Shown: positions 7,122-15,170 of the stretch, piece after piece | How positions within the stretch are numbered: the first letter of the stretch is position 1 | How the letters are laid out: each line of letters starts with the position of its first letter | DNA from: Clostridiales bacterium | Lineage (GTDB): Bacteria; Bacillota; Clostridia; Christensenellales; Aristaeellaceae | NCBI GenBank assembly: GCA_004555155.1 | Contig: SFJH01000031.1 | Span: 1-40,555 of the forward strand | Reading direction: 5' to 3' | DNA: 40,555 nt | Made by a program: the position numbers and the translations under genes | Notes under the pieces: generated by a model | Seen by the model: only the letters and a program-made list of their open reading frames with translations | The model's database searches: none | Told to the model about the DNA's origin: nothing

Positions 7122-8837
7122 TCATTCCTCCGTCAGATACTCCGATTTGACAAAGCCCTCGATCTCCGCCGTGCGGATTCTCACCCAGCCCTCCGCGTCC
7201 GGCGCGGAGCAGACGATCACCCGGCGGCCGTTCTCCAGCTGCTCCAGCACCATTGCGCCGATGGAGGGCTGCTGGCGAACGTTCAGCGCGCCGCTCTCCA
7301 GGGTCACGGCGGCGTAGGCTTCGCCGTCCTCCAGCGCAGGCAGGGGCGCGGGCGTGGGCTTCGGCGTGGGTTCGGGCCGCAGCAGCGCGGAAACCTCCGC
7401 AAGCGACGCAAGCTCCGTCAGCGCAGGCGTGTCCCAATCGATCCGCTCCAGCGTCATGCCGGGATAGTAGAACGCCAGAATCTCCTGCCAGGTCCTGCCG
7501 TACTCGGCGGCCATCCACTGCGCGCCCCGCTGGCTCATGCCCACGCCGTGGCCAAAGCAGCGCATCTCGATGGAGAAGCCGTCCTGCGTCTGCGCGACGC
7601 TGACCCGCTCGTAGTCGCCGCCGTTCAGTTTCAGCGACAGGCCGCGCTTGATTTCCTCATAGACCGAAAGCTCCGCCGACAGGCTGCGCTCCTCCCACGC
7701 CGGTTCGGGCGCGGCGGTGGGCTCGGGCGACGGGCTGCGGCCGAAGAACGGGAACAGGCTGAACCGCTCCGTGGCCGCCGGAGAGGCGGTCGGCTCGGGC
7801 GTGAGCGTCGGCTCGGGGGTGGGCGAGGGGAGCTGCACGCGCACGGTCAGATCAAACCTCAGCGCGGTATAGCGCGTGCTTCCGGCGGGATCGGGATCGA
7901 CGGGGGTCACGGCGTCCACCCGCAGAAGCTCGAAGGGCTCCTCCAGCTGCGCGCCGACCGCCTCCTCCAGCAGCCCGCGCAGCGCGGCGCAGTCGGACAG
8001 ATCGGCGGCGAAGGACAGGGCATTCACCAGGCTCCGGGGATTCTCCAGATCGTAGGGATCGGCGTGGCGGGTGATATAGCCGCAGTCGCCGGAGCCGCTC
8101 CAGACGTCGCCGGGCTCGGCCACCTCGCCGCCGTTGCTGGCGGTGTAATAGCAGGCGGCAAACGCGCCCCTGTACGTGCCCACCACGCCCCGCGTGGCGT
8201 CCACGGCGGCGATCACGTTGGCATAATCGGCGTTGAAGCCCTTGAACACCTGGTCGGCGGTGGTATCCGCCACGTCCCAGCCGCGGCTTCCGGCGGCGTA
8301 CTTGCGCTGCATGGCGTAGGTGCGGGCGGCGACCGCCTGGGCCTTCAGCGCCTCGATGGGAAAGGCGTCGCTCATCTCGTAGGCCACCACGCCGCAGAGA
8401 TATTCCTCGATATCCATCTCCAGCACGCAGGCGAGCGCGTCGCCGGTCGCGGACACGGAGAGATCGCCGTTGAGGATGTTTTCGCCGAATTCCCGCATGT
8501 AAAGGCCGTTTTCCGCGCCGGATTCGGCGGCGTGGCGGGTGAGCGTGGCGCTTTCGCCCAGATTGAGCAGCATCCCTCCGGCGGAAAGCCACACGTCGCC
8601 GCCGAGGGCGAAAAGGCCGATCTGCGCGCCGCGCTCAAAGCGGAACCCGGCGTTGTTCTCCAGCGCGTATTCGCCGGAGACGGTCAGGCGCAGGGACTGG
8701 GGCTCGCCCAGAGAGCGCAGCGACACGCGGATGAGGCCGTCGTCGGCCATTTCAGAATCGGTCACCTCCGCCGCGGCGGAGAGAGCAGCGAGCAGCGCCA
8801 GCATCAGCGCCAGGATTTTGATGAGTACGGAACGCAT
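7122..8837 (-). CDS. SpoIID/LytB-domain protein with C-terminal SH3 domain
   Basis: A signal peptide (LIKILALMLALLAALSAAA) leads into a SpoIID-type domain. Family landmarks are DIEEYLCGVVAYEMSDAFP (about residue 140), EALKAQAVAARTYAMQ, the YYTASNGGE motif and GHGVGMSQRGAQWMA (about residue 430). SpoIID proteins are peptidoglycan lytic transglycosylases that act on denuded glycan during engulfment; relatives act elsewhere in the wall. A Pro/Thr-rich segment with repeated PEPTA-like motifs is inserted between the two SpoIID blocks, and a bacterial SH3 domain closes the protein (GALNVRQQPS to GFVKSEYL). At 571 residues it is longer than classical SpoIID. AAAGGAGG precedes the ATG. It heads the run with the caspase-like gene and proC. 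Confidence 0.9.
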   Translation of the reverse strand: MRSVLIKILALMLALLAALSAAAEVTDSEMADDGLIRVSLRSLGEPQSLRLTVSGEYALENNAGFRFERGAQIGLFALGGDVWLSAGGMLLNLGESATLTRHAAESGAENGLYMREFGENILNGDLSVSATGDALACVLEMDIEEYLCGVVAYEMSDAFPIEALKAQAVAARTYAMQRKYAAGSRGWDVADTTADQVFKGFNADYANVIAAVDATRGVVGTYRGAFAACYYTASNGGEVAEPGDVWSGSGDCGYITRHADPYDLENPRSLVNALSFAADLSDCAALRGLLEEAVGAQLEEPFELLRVDAVTPVDPDPAGSTRYTALRFDLTVRVQLPSPTPEPTLTPEPTASPAATERFSLFPFFGRSPSPEPTAAPEPAWEERSLSAELSVYEEIKRGLSLKLNGGDYERVSVAQTQDGFSIEMRCFGHGVGMSQRGAQWMAAEYGRTWQEILAFYYPGMTLERIDWDTPALTELASLAEVSALLRPEPTPKPTPAPLPALEDGEAYAAVTLESGALNVRQQPSIGAMVLEQLENGRRVIVCSAPDAEGWVRIRTAEIEGFVKSEYLTEE

Positions 8838-8948
8838 TTCGAAACCTCCTTTACGGGCCGTTCCCCGGATGAAGATGATTCTTGCCCCAAAAGCCAGGAG
8901 TTAAGCGGGGGATGAAACTTTTTTCCCGAAAACCGCGTCCAAGGGACG

Positions 8949-9707
8949 TCAGGCCAGTCCGTCCAGCGCCAGCTTGACGGTGAGCAGCGCGAGCACGCCC
9001 AGCATGACGTAGCGCACCAGCCGCGCGCCCCGGACCAGCGCCAGCTTCGACCCGAGCCAGCCTCCCGCCACGGCGCACAGCGCGGCCGGGAGGGCCAGGG
9101 CGTAGAGCACGTTGCCGGAGACGATGCGGGTGACGAGGGCGGCCAGGTTGCTGGCGAGGTTCACGGGCTTGGCGGTGGCGGAGGCCGTGACGAGATCCAT
9201 ACCGGCAAAGCAGGTGAACAGCAGGATCAGGAAGGTGCCGGTGCCGGGGCCGAAGAAGCCGTCGTAGAAGCCGGTGGCCAGGCCGATCAGCCCGCAGACG
9301 GGGATATCCCGGCGGATGCAGGCGCGCGCCTCGGAGGGGGCGCTGCGCCGGAGCAGCACGAACACGCCCACCACGGGAATCGCAAAGACCATGAAGACAT
9401 TCATGAACCGGCTGCCCAGGCGCATGGCGGTCAGCGTGCCCAGCCAGGAGCCCGGCAGCGCGCAGGCCGCCGCGCACAGCGCGGGAATCCAGCGCACCCG
9501 ACCGGCGCGGGCGTAGCGGATGGTCGCCATGAGCGAGCCGAAGATCGAGGAAAACTTGTTGTTCCCCGCGGCATAGTCGTAGCTCAGTCCGGCCATGGTG
9601 TAGGCGGGCAGCGAGATGAGCCCGCCGCCGCCGCTGATGGAGTCCACCAGCGCCGCAAGAAACACAAGGGGCAGTACGATCAGATACATGGAAGCGGTGA
9701 CTTGCAT
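8949..9707 (-). CDS. TSUP-family permease (TauE/SafE type)
   Basis: This 252-residue protein has about eight hydrophobic helices and the pattern of the sulfite exporter TauE/SafE family, which moves sulfonates, sulfite or other organic anions across the membrane. The family marks are the first-repeat motif DSISGGGGLISLPAY, AAGNNKFSSIFGS, and in the second repeat GFYDGFFGPGTGTFLILLF with SATAKPVNLASNLAAL. A GGGAGG ribosome site precedes the ATG. The gene stands apart from its neighbours: 111 bases separate it from the SpoIID-like gene, and the FHA gene diverges upstream. The transported compound is not shown by context. Confidence 0.9.
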   Translation of the reverse strand: MQVTASMYLIVLPLVFLAALVDSISGGGGLISLPAYTMAGLSYDYAAGNNKFSSIFGSLMATIRYARAGRVRWIPALCAAACALPGSWLGTLTAMRLGSRFMNVFMVFAIPVVGVFVLLRRSAPSEARACIRRDIPVCGLIGLATGFYDGFFGPGTGTFLILLFTCFAGMDLVTASATAKPVNLASNLAALVTRIVSGNVLYALALPAALCAVAGGWLGSKLALVRGARLVRYVMLGVLALLTVKLALDGLA

Positions 9708-9787
9708 CGCGCTTCGCCTCCCGGAGAGAGATTTGCCGGACCGTCGGGTCCGCGTTCCCGCGCCCCAGGCGCGGACATTCTTCCCCC

Positions 9788-9793
9788 ATTATA
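9788..9793 (-). promoter_or_regulatory. Possible -10 box for the TSUP permease gene
   Basis: A perfect TATAAT reads on the minus strand at 9793-9788, 80 bases before the permease ATG. No good -35 box is visible at the expected distance, so this is tentative. Confidence 0.35.
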
Positions 9794-9876
9794 TCAGAAA
9801 CCGCCCGCCATATTGCGATAAAAACATGTCTTTTCATGCCGATTGTGGTGAAATTCTGACGAAACAGGGCGCCGCA

Positions 9877-9905
9877 TTGCGAATTTGCCCGCGCTTCGGT
9901 ATAAT
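9877..9905 (+). promoter_or_regulatory. Sigma-A-type promoter for the FHA-ftsW-pbp2 operon
   Basis: TTGCGA at 9877-9882 and TATAAT at 9900-9905 are separated by 17 bases. The box lies 54 bases before the FHA gene start and is the best promoter in this divergent region. Confidence 0.8.
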
Positions 9906-9958
9906 ATCATTGGATAGATATCCGCATTTTTACGCTTGATTGAAAGGAGCTTCGCGTC

Positions 9959-10771
9959 ATGAGCAGCGACGCCTATGAACTCATTGCACTCACCGCGCGC
10001 TATATCTTCGCCGCGCTGATGCTCCTCATCGTCTTCCGCGCCGCCCGCGGGGCGCTGGTGGACAGCCGCCGCGCGTCCAGACTGCGCCGGCTCTCGCCCA
10101 TGACCGGCGTCTGCGGCGAGTTCGTGGCCCTCGACGGCGGCCAGCGCGTGCGCCGCGGCATGCGCTTTCCCGTCATCCGGGAGGGCGCCATCGGCTCCTC
10201 CCGCCGCGCGGACGTGCGCATCCGCGACGCCTCCGTCCGCCGCCGCCACGCGCTGTTCCAGCTCGCGGACGACGGACTTCACGTGCGCTCCCACGCCGGT
10301 GCGCGCCTGCGCGACCGCGACGGCCGCGCCGTGCGCGAGCTGACCCTGGGCGACGGCGACGAGATCGTCATCGGAGGCGTGCCGCTGCTGCTGGTGCTCA
10401 ACGTGCCCGACGCGCCGCGCCGCGTCCATCCCGCGCCCACCGCGCAGGACGACGATGACGACGACCTGTTCCATCCCGACGGCTGGGAGGCGGAGCGCTC
10501 CTCCGGCTCCGATCCCGTCTCGCCCATCTTCGGCCGCGAAGCCGATCCCTTCCGCGAGCCGCCGCTGGTCGACCGGCCCCGGGGCCAGCGCCTGCAGCCC
10601 CGGCCCGCGCCGAGGCCGTCCCGCAATCCCGGCGACATCTCGCCCATCTTCGACACCGATCCCTCGCCCGCGCCCTCCGACGGCTGGGTCTCCGGCCGCC
10701 GCCCCGACCGGCGCGCCTTCCTGGACGACGACCCGGACGACCTGTTCCGCACGGACGACGACTCCCTCTGA
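9959..10771 (+). CDS. Membrane-anchored FHA-domain protein
   Basis: The 270-residue protein has one N-terminal transmembrane helix (about residues 8-28), a forkhead-associated domain (about 70-150, with IGSSRRADVRIRDASVRRRH carrying the phosphothreonine-binding GS/R and RRH core), and an acidic, proline-rich tail. FHA domains bind phosphothreonine peptides made by Ser/Thr kinases. The tail repeats three short motifs twice, SPIF, DGW and DDLF, in partly reversed order, which suggests linear binding motifs. GAAAGGAG lies before the ATG. It leads the operon with FtsW/RodA and PBP2, so it probably links phospho-signalling to wall synthesis, as FhaB does beside rodA and pbpA in Actinobacteria. No kinase gene is visible here. 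Confidence 0.85.
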   Translation: MSSDAYELIALTARYIFAALMLLIVFRAARGALVDSRRASRLRRLSPMTGVCGEFVALDGGQRVRRGMRFPVIREGAIGSSRRADVRIRDASVRRRHALFQLADDGLHVRSHAGARLRDRDGRAVRELTLGDGDEIVIGGVPLLLVLNVPDAPRRVHPAPTAQDDDDDDLFHPDGWEAERSSGSDPVSPIFGREADPFREPPLVDRPRGQRLQPRPAPRPSRNPGDISPIFDTDPSPAPSDGWVSGRRPDRRAFLDDDPDDLFRTDDDSL

Positions 10772-10831
10772 TCCTCCCGATTCCTGCCCCTTACGAAAGG
10801 CGGTGACCCTTTGAGCACAAAGGTTGAAAAA

Positions 10832-12106
10832 ATGCGAAAGGCCCTCATGCGGTCGAACACGCGGCTGCTGCTGTCGGCCGTGATGATCTTTCAGTTTCTC
10901 TCCATGGCGCTGATCGCCTTCTCCGGCGAGACCGTCAGCCGGCAGGCGCTGATCCTGGCCGCTGCGCTGCCGCTGTGCACCATGCTGGCGTCCAACCTGC
11001 TGGGCCGACTGTGGCCCATCGACCGGGCAATCCTGATCCTGGTGCTGCTGCTGGCCTCCGTCGGCGTCATCACGCTGTCGGCCATCGCCCGCTCGGAGGT
11101 CACGCCCCGCACCCATGCCATCTACGCCGCGGCGGGCCTGTTCGCCATGACCGTCGGCGCGGCGTTCATCCGCCTCTGGAAGAGCTGGAAGAGGTTCGCG
11201 CTGCCGCTGGCGGTGCTCTGCCTGCTGGCGCTGTTCTCCCCCATGGTGCTCGGCCAGGAGAAGTACGGCGCGCGCAACTGGATCACCGTCATCCCCGGCC
11301 TGCTGACCGTGCAGCCCTCGGAGTTCATCAAGCCCGTGATGATCATGGTGCTGGCCGCGGGCTTCTCCAACCGGCCCCGGTTCGTGAAGTGCCTGCCCAC
11401 GCTGGCCTTCGCGGCCATGTGCTGCGGCATCCTGCTGATTGAAAAGGACCTGGGCGCGGTGCTTCTGTACTTCCTGACCACGGTGTTCATGTTCTACGCC
11501 GCCACGTCCAACGCCCTGCTGACCCTCTCCGGCCTGGCCATGGGCTGCGGCGCCGCAGTGCTGGCCTACAAGGCGCTGCCCTACGTGCAGGACCGCATCG
11601 CCATCTGGATCAACCCCTGGAGCGACCCCCAGGACGTGGGCTACCAGCTGGTGCAGGCGCTGATCGCCATCGGCTCCGGCGGACTGTGGGGCATGGGCCT
11701 GGGACTGGGCAGCCCGCGCAACATCCCGCTGTACCATTCGGACTTCATCTTCGCGTCCATCGCGGAGGAGTTCGGGCTGATCTTCGCGGTGTGCCTGCTG
11801 GCGGTGTACGTGATCATCATCCTGCGCGGACTGATCGTGGCGATGAACGCCCGCACCAGCTTCCACTCGCTGACGGCCTTCGGGCTGGTGGTGCTGCTGG
11901 GACTGCAGACGATGCTGATCGTGGGCGGCAACACCAAGCTGCTGCCGCTGACCGGCGTGACGCTGCCGCTGGTGAGCTACGGCGGCTCGTCGCTGGTGAG
12001 CATGTTCTTCTCCATGGGCCTGCTGCTGGGCATCTCCTCCATGAACGCGGAGGACGAGGCCCGGGACATCGAGCAGCTGGCGCTGAGAGAGGAGGTGATG
12101 GCGTGA
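10832..12106 (+). CDS. SEDS-family glycosyltransferase (FtsW/RodA/SpoVE)
   Basis: SEDS proteins are polytopic membrane glycosyltransferases that polymerise lipid II together with a class B PBP. About ten transmembrane helices are evident. Signature blocks are QPSEFIKPVMIMVLA, EKDLGAVLLYFLTTVF, the long loop with PWSDPQDVGYQLVQALIAIG and GLGSPRNIPLYHSDFIFA, and the C-terminal LPLTGVTLPLVSYGGSSLV. The ATG at 10832 has AAAGG eight bases upstream; a TTG at 10811 is an in-frame alternative. The stop overlaps the GTG start of the PBP2 gene by four bases, so the two are translationally coupled, as expected for a SEDS-PBP pair. Whether it serves division, elongation or sporulation cannot be told from sequence. 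Confidence 0.95.
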   Translation: MRKALMRSNTRLLLSAVMIFQFLSMALIAFSGETVSRQALILAAALPLCTMLASNLLGRLWPIDRAILILVLLLASVGVITLSAIARSEVTPRTHAIYAAAGLFAMTVGAAFIRLWKSWKRFALPLAVLCLLALFSPMVLGQEKYGARNWITVIPGLLTVQPSEFIKPVMIMVLAAGFSNRPRFVKCLPTLAFAAMCCGILLIEKDLGAVLLYFLTTVFMFYAATSNALLTLSGLAMGCGAAVLAYKALPYVQDRIAIWINPWSDPQDVGYQLVQALIAIGSGGLWGMGLGLGSPRNIPLYHSDFIFASIAEEFGLIFAVCLLAVYVIIILRGLIVAMNARTSFHSLTAFGLVVLLGLQTMLIVGGNTKLLPLTGVTLPLVSYGGSSLVSMFFSMGLLLGISSMNAEDEARDIEQLALREEVMA

Positions 12107-13497
12107 AGGAGCTGCGGCGAAACATGCGCCTGGTGGGCGCGCTGGTGGTGATCGCATTCATCGGACTGTCGGCGTGGTTTGCGCTGACGGTGTTCGAACA
12201 GGGCAGCATCTGGGCGTCCAACAGCTACAACACCCGCCTGGTGAACACCGGCGCCCGGCGCGGCGACATCACCGACCGCGACGGCACGCTGCTGGCCTCC
12301 ACCGTGGACGGCGAGCGCACCTATCTTTCCAACACCGCCGCCCGGCGCGCGCTGGCCGTGACCGTGGGCGACACCGCGGGCATGTCGGGCACCGGCGTGG
12401 AGGGCTACTACTCCGCGCAGCTGCTGGACATCGCCGATTCCCCGCTGGAGCGCCTGAGCGCGCTGTTCAACGGCACCGAGCGCAAGGGCAGCAGCATCCA
12501 GCTGACCATCGACGCGAAGCTGACTGCGGCCATCGCCAGCCAGTTCCCCAGCGGCTATCGCGGCGCGGTGTGCGTGCTCAACTACCGCACCGGCGAGGTG
12601 CTGGCCATGGTCTCGCTGCCGGACTACGATCCCTGCGACGCCGGCGGCGACAGCGTGGAGGACACCGCGTATCTGAACCGCTGCCTGCAGGGCCTGTACA
12701 CCCCCGGCTCAGTCTTCAAGATCGTGACGCTGGCGGCGGCGCTGGAGCACGATCCCGACGTGGTGAACCAGACGTTCACCTGCTCCGGCGCCTGGAGCTA
12801 CGAGGGCGGCAGCATCGTCTGCGCCGGCAGGACCGCCCACGGCGAGATCAGCCTGAAGACCGCGCTGGCCCGGAGTTGCAACGTCACCTTCGGCAAGCTG
12901 GCCTATCAGCTGGGCCTGCAGCGGCTGTGCGAGACCGCGCAGAAGCTGGGCTTCAACGAGAACTTCAAGCTGGGCGACTTCGCGCTCTACAACTCCAAAT
13001 TCCCCACCGAGATCGGCAATACGTCCGATCTGGTGTGGGCGGGCATCGGCCAGGGCACGGTGCTGGTCACGCCGATGCACATGACGATGATCACCGCATC
13101 CGTGGCCAACGGCGGCCAGATGGTGAAGCCCTGGCTGGTAAAGCAGATCGTCACCGGCACCGGCGCGGTGACGCAGACCGGCGCGCCCAGCCAGTACCGC
13201 CAGGTGATGAGCCAGAGCACGGCCGCGACGATCGCCCAGTACATGTACGAGGCGGTGGAGAGCGGCACGGCCACCCGGGCGCAGATCGACGGCGTGAAGG
13301 TGTGCGGCAAGACCGGCTCGGCGGAGATCAGCGACGACAAGAGCGTGGAGACCCACTCCTGGTACACCGGCTTCATCGCCGACGCGGCGCATCCCTACGC
13401 CGTGTCCGTGGTGGTGGAGCAGGGCGGCGCGGGCTCGAAGCAGGCCACGGAGCTGGCCGCCAGGGCGCTGAAGGCCGCCATGGAATATGTGGGATAA
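12103..13497 (+). CDS. Class B penicillin-binding protein (PBP2/PbpA type transpeptidase)
   Basis: This 464-residue protein crosslinks peptidoglycan outside the membrane. It has an N-terminal anchor helix (LVGALVVIAFIGLSAWFAL), a short PBP dimer-like region starting at RRGDITDRDGTLLAST, and the transpeptidase domain with all three catalytic motifs: SVFK at 203-206, SCN at 258-260 and KTG at 403-405. The size and the motif RGDITDRDGTLLA match the small PbpA group found next to RodA in Gram-positive bacteria. GTG at 12103 is preceded by GGAGGTGA and overlaps the SEDS stop as GTGA. It is the enzymatic partner of that SEDS protein. Confidence 0.95.
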   Translation: MKELRRNMRLVGALVVIAFIGLSAWFALTVFEQGSIWASNSYNTRLVNTGARRGDITDRDGTLLASTVDGERTYLSNTAARRALAVTVGDTAGMSGTGVEGYYSAQLLDIADSPLERLSALFNGTERKGSSIQLTIDAKLTAAIASQFPSGYRGAVCVLNYRTGEVLAMVSLPDYDPCDAGGDSVEDTAYLNRCLQGLYTPGSVFKIVTLAAALEHDPDVVNQTFTCSGAWSYEGGSIVCAGRTAHGEISLKTALARSCNVTFGKLAYQLGLQRLCETAQKLGFNENFKLGDFALYNSKFPTEIGNTSDLVWAGIGQGTVLVTPMHMTMITASVANGGQMVKPWLVKQIVTGTGAVTQTGAPSQYRQVMSQSTAATIAQYMYEAVESGTATRAQIDGVKVCGKTGSAEISDDKSVETHSWYTGFIADAAHPYAVSVVVEQGGAGSKQATELAARALKAAMEYVG

Positions 13498-13521
13498 AAA
13501 ATTGAGAAAGGATATAAAGAG

Positions 13522-14223
13522 ATGCTTGAAATCGAGAACCTGACGCGCAGATACATGACGCGCACGGCGGTGGACAATGTGAGCCTGACCCTGGAGGCGG
13601 GCAGGACCTACGCGCTGCTGGGCCCCAACGGCAGCGGCAAGACCACGCTGATGAAGATGATCGCCGGGCTGACCCGGCCCACCTCCGGCACGATCCGGTT
13701 CGAGGGCGAGCCGGTGGGCGTGAAGACCAAATCCCGGATCGCCTACATGCCCACGGAGAACTACTTTTACAGCTACATGACCATTGCGGACGCGGGAAAA
13801 TACTACGCCGACTTCTTCCGGGACTTTCAGCCGGAGAAGTTCCGGGAGATGCTCGCGCGGATGGAGCTGCGGCCGAAGGACAAAATCCGGCAGCTGTCCT
13901 CGGGCATGAGCGCGAAGGTGCGGCTGGCGCTGACGCTGAGCCGCGACGCGAAGCTGATGATGTTCGACGAGCCGCTCAACGGCGTGGACATTCTGACCCG
14001 CGCGCAGGTGGTGGACGAGATCGTGCGCAACCGCGAGGCGGGGCGGACGATGCTGATCAGCACGCATCTGGTGGACGAGCTGGATCCCCACATTGACAGC
14101 GCGATTTACATGAAAAACGGCGTGATTGCGCTGGCGGGCAGCCGCGAGGAGCTGAGCCGGCAGGGCACGCTGACGGAGCTGTATCTGAAAATCTACGGCG
14201 CGGAGGGACATGAGAATGCTTAA
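13522..14223 (+). CDS. ABC transporter ATP-binding protein
   Basis: A 233-residue ATPase subunit with Walker A GPNGSGKTT at 34-42, signature LSSGM at 125-129, Walker B ending LMMFDEP at about 145-151 and the switch His in ISTHLVDELD. The sequence resembles the CcmA/YtrB-like group that drives export with ABC-2 type permeases. It starts 24 bases after the PBP2 gene with AGAAAGGA upstream and overlaps the permease gene by 14 bases, so it may be read from the same operon. The substrate is unknown; lipid, peptide or bacitracin-like antibiotic export are family possibilities. Confidence 0.93.
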   Translation: MLEIENLTRRYMTRTAVDNVSLTLEAGRTYALLGPNGSGKTTLMKMIAGLTRPTSGTIRFEGEPVGVKTKSRIAYMPTENYFYSYMTIADAGKYYADFFRDFQPEKFREMLARMELRPKDKIRQLSSGMSAKVRLALTLSRDAKLMMFDEPLNGVDILTRAQVVDEIVRNREAGRTMLISTHLVDELDPHIDSAIYMKNGVIALAGSREELSRQGTLTELYLKIYGAEGHENA

Positions 14224-15028
14224 GCTGGTGAAATATGAATTCCGAAAGGCGCTGGGGGTATTTCTGGCGCTGCTGGGGTGTGTGGCGGCGCTGGAGGTGT
14301 ATTTCCTGATCGCGCTGGAGACGGAGCAGGAGACGCACATGGCCGCATCGATGATTCTGCTGGTGCTGTGCGCGTTTGCGGCGGCGGTGTTCGTGTTTGT
14401 GCGGGGCATCACCAGCTATTCGGGCGAACTGAACAGCAAGACGAGCTATCTGGTGTTCATGACGCCGAACCCGACGGCGAAGGTGGTGGGCTCGAAGTTT
14501 CTGTACACGTTCTTCAACGGGCTGCTGTTCGCGGCGCTGCTGGCGGCGCTGGCGGGGCTGGATTTCGTGATGATGCTGAGGAAGTTCGACGAGTATGAGA
14601 GCTTCATGATGGGCATGAAATCGCTGCTGAGCATGAACGGGGTGTATGTGGATCAGATTCTGTATGCGGGGCTGTTCATGGTTGTGTATGCGTTTTTGTC
14701 GGTGATTTCCACGATTGCGGTGGCGTATTTTGCGATTACGCTGAGCCATACGCTGTTTCGGGACAAGAAATGGCGGTGGCTGCCGGCATTGGTGATTTTT
14801 ATTGGGGTTACGTGGCTGGTGAACTGGATCTGCGGACAGTTTCCGTCGGCAGTGGACCAGATGACGATGGTGGAGTTTGGGGAACGGGAAGAGGTGGTGA
14901 TCGTCGCGAACGCGATGTGGAGCGTGGTCGTGCCCTCGCTGCTGCCCACCGCCGGCGTGAGCCTGATCGTGATCCTCGCCTCCCTGTTCGGATGCTCCGC
15001 ATTGCTGGAGCATAAGGTCAGCCTGTAA
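14210..15028 (+). CDS. ABC-2 type permease subunit
   Basis: This 272-residue membrane protein has about six hydrophobic helices and starts with MLKLVKYEFRKALG, a cytoplasmic amphipathic opening usual in ABC-2 permeases. A GELNSKTSYLVFMTPN segment and the two large helix pairs fit the family. It overlaps the ATPase gene by 14 bases and so is its membrane partner. The stop is followed by a GATC-centred hairpin that probably ends the transcript. No regulator gene of the GntR/YtrA type accompanies the pair. Confidence 0.85.
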   Translation: MRMLKLVKYEFRKALGVFLALLGCVAALEVYFLIALETEQETHMAASMILLVLCAFAAAVFVFVRGITSYSGELNSKTSYLVFMTPNPTAKVVGSKFLYTFFNGLLFAALLAALAGLDFVMMLRKFDEYESFMMGMKSLLSMNGVYVDQILYAGLFMVVYAFLSVISTIAVAYFAITLSHTLFRDKKWRWLPALVIFIGVTWLVNWICGQFPSAVDQMTMVEFGEREEVVIVANAMWSVVVPSLLPTAGVSLIVILASLFGCSALLEHKVSL

Positions 15029-15042
15029 AGCCCGAAAATAAA

Positions 15043-15140
15043 CGCGGCAGCAGGAGAAGGGTCCAGGGGGATCATCCCCCTGGACTGCGCCAAAGGGCTT
15101 CGCCCTCTGGACTCCCTCTCGCTTTGCCGTTTCTATTCCA
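15043..15140. repeat. Variant dispersed repeat, likely terminator between the permease gene and uvrC
   Basis: The unit starts with CGGCAGCAGGAGAAGG like the copies near 40 kb. Its first hairpin (15061-15085, arms GTCCAGGGGGAT and ATCCCCCTGGAC around one C) is followed by a second one with a GCTTCGC loop region. Position after the permease stop suggests it can end transcription. Confidence 0.75.
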
Positions 15141-15170
15141 TCTTTCTTCTCCCCCGAAAGGAGCGTCTCC

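Noticed and set aside
9794..12157. A 787-codon open frame on the minus strand
   Set aside because: It lies antisense to the FHA and SEDS genes, which have clear domains, ribosome sites and a promoter. Its His/Gln/Arg-rich product is typical of an antisense frame in GC-rich DNA.
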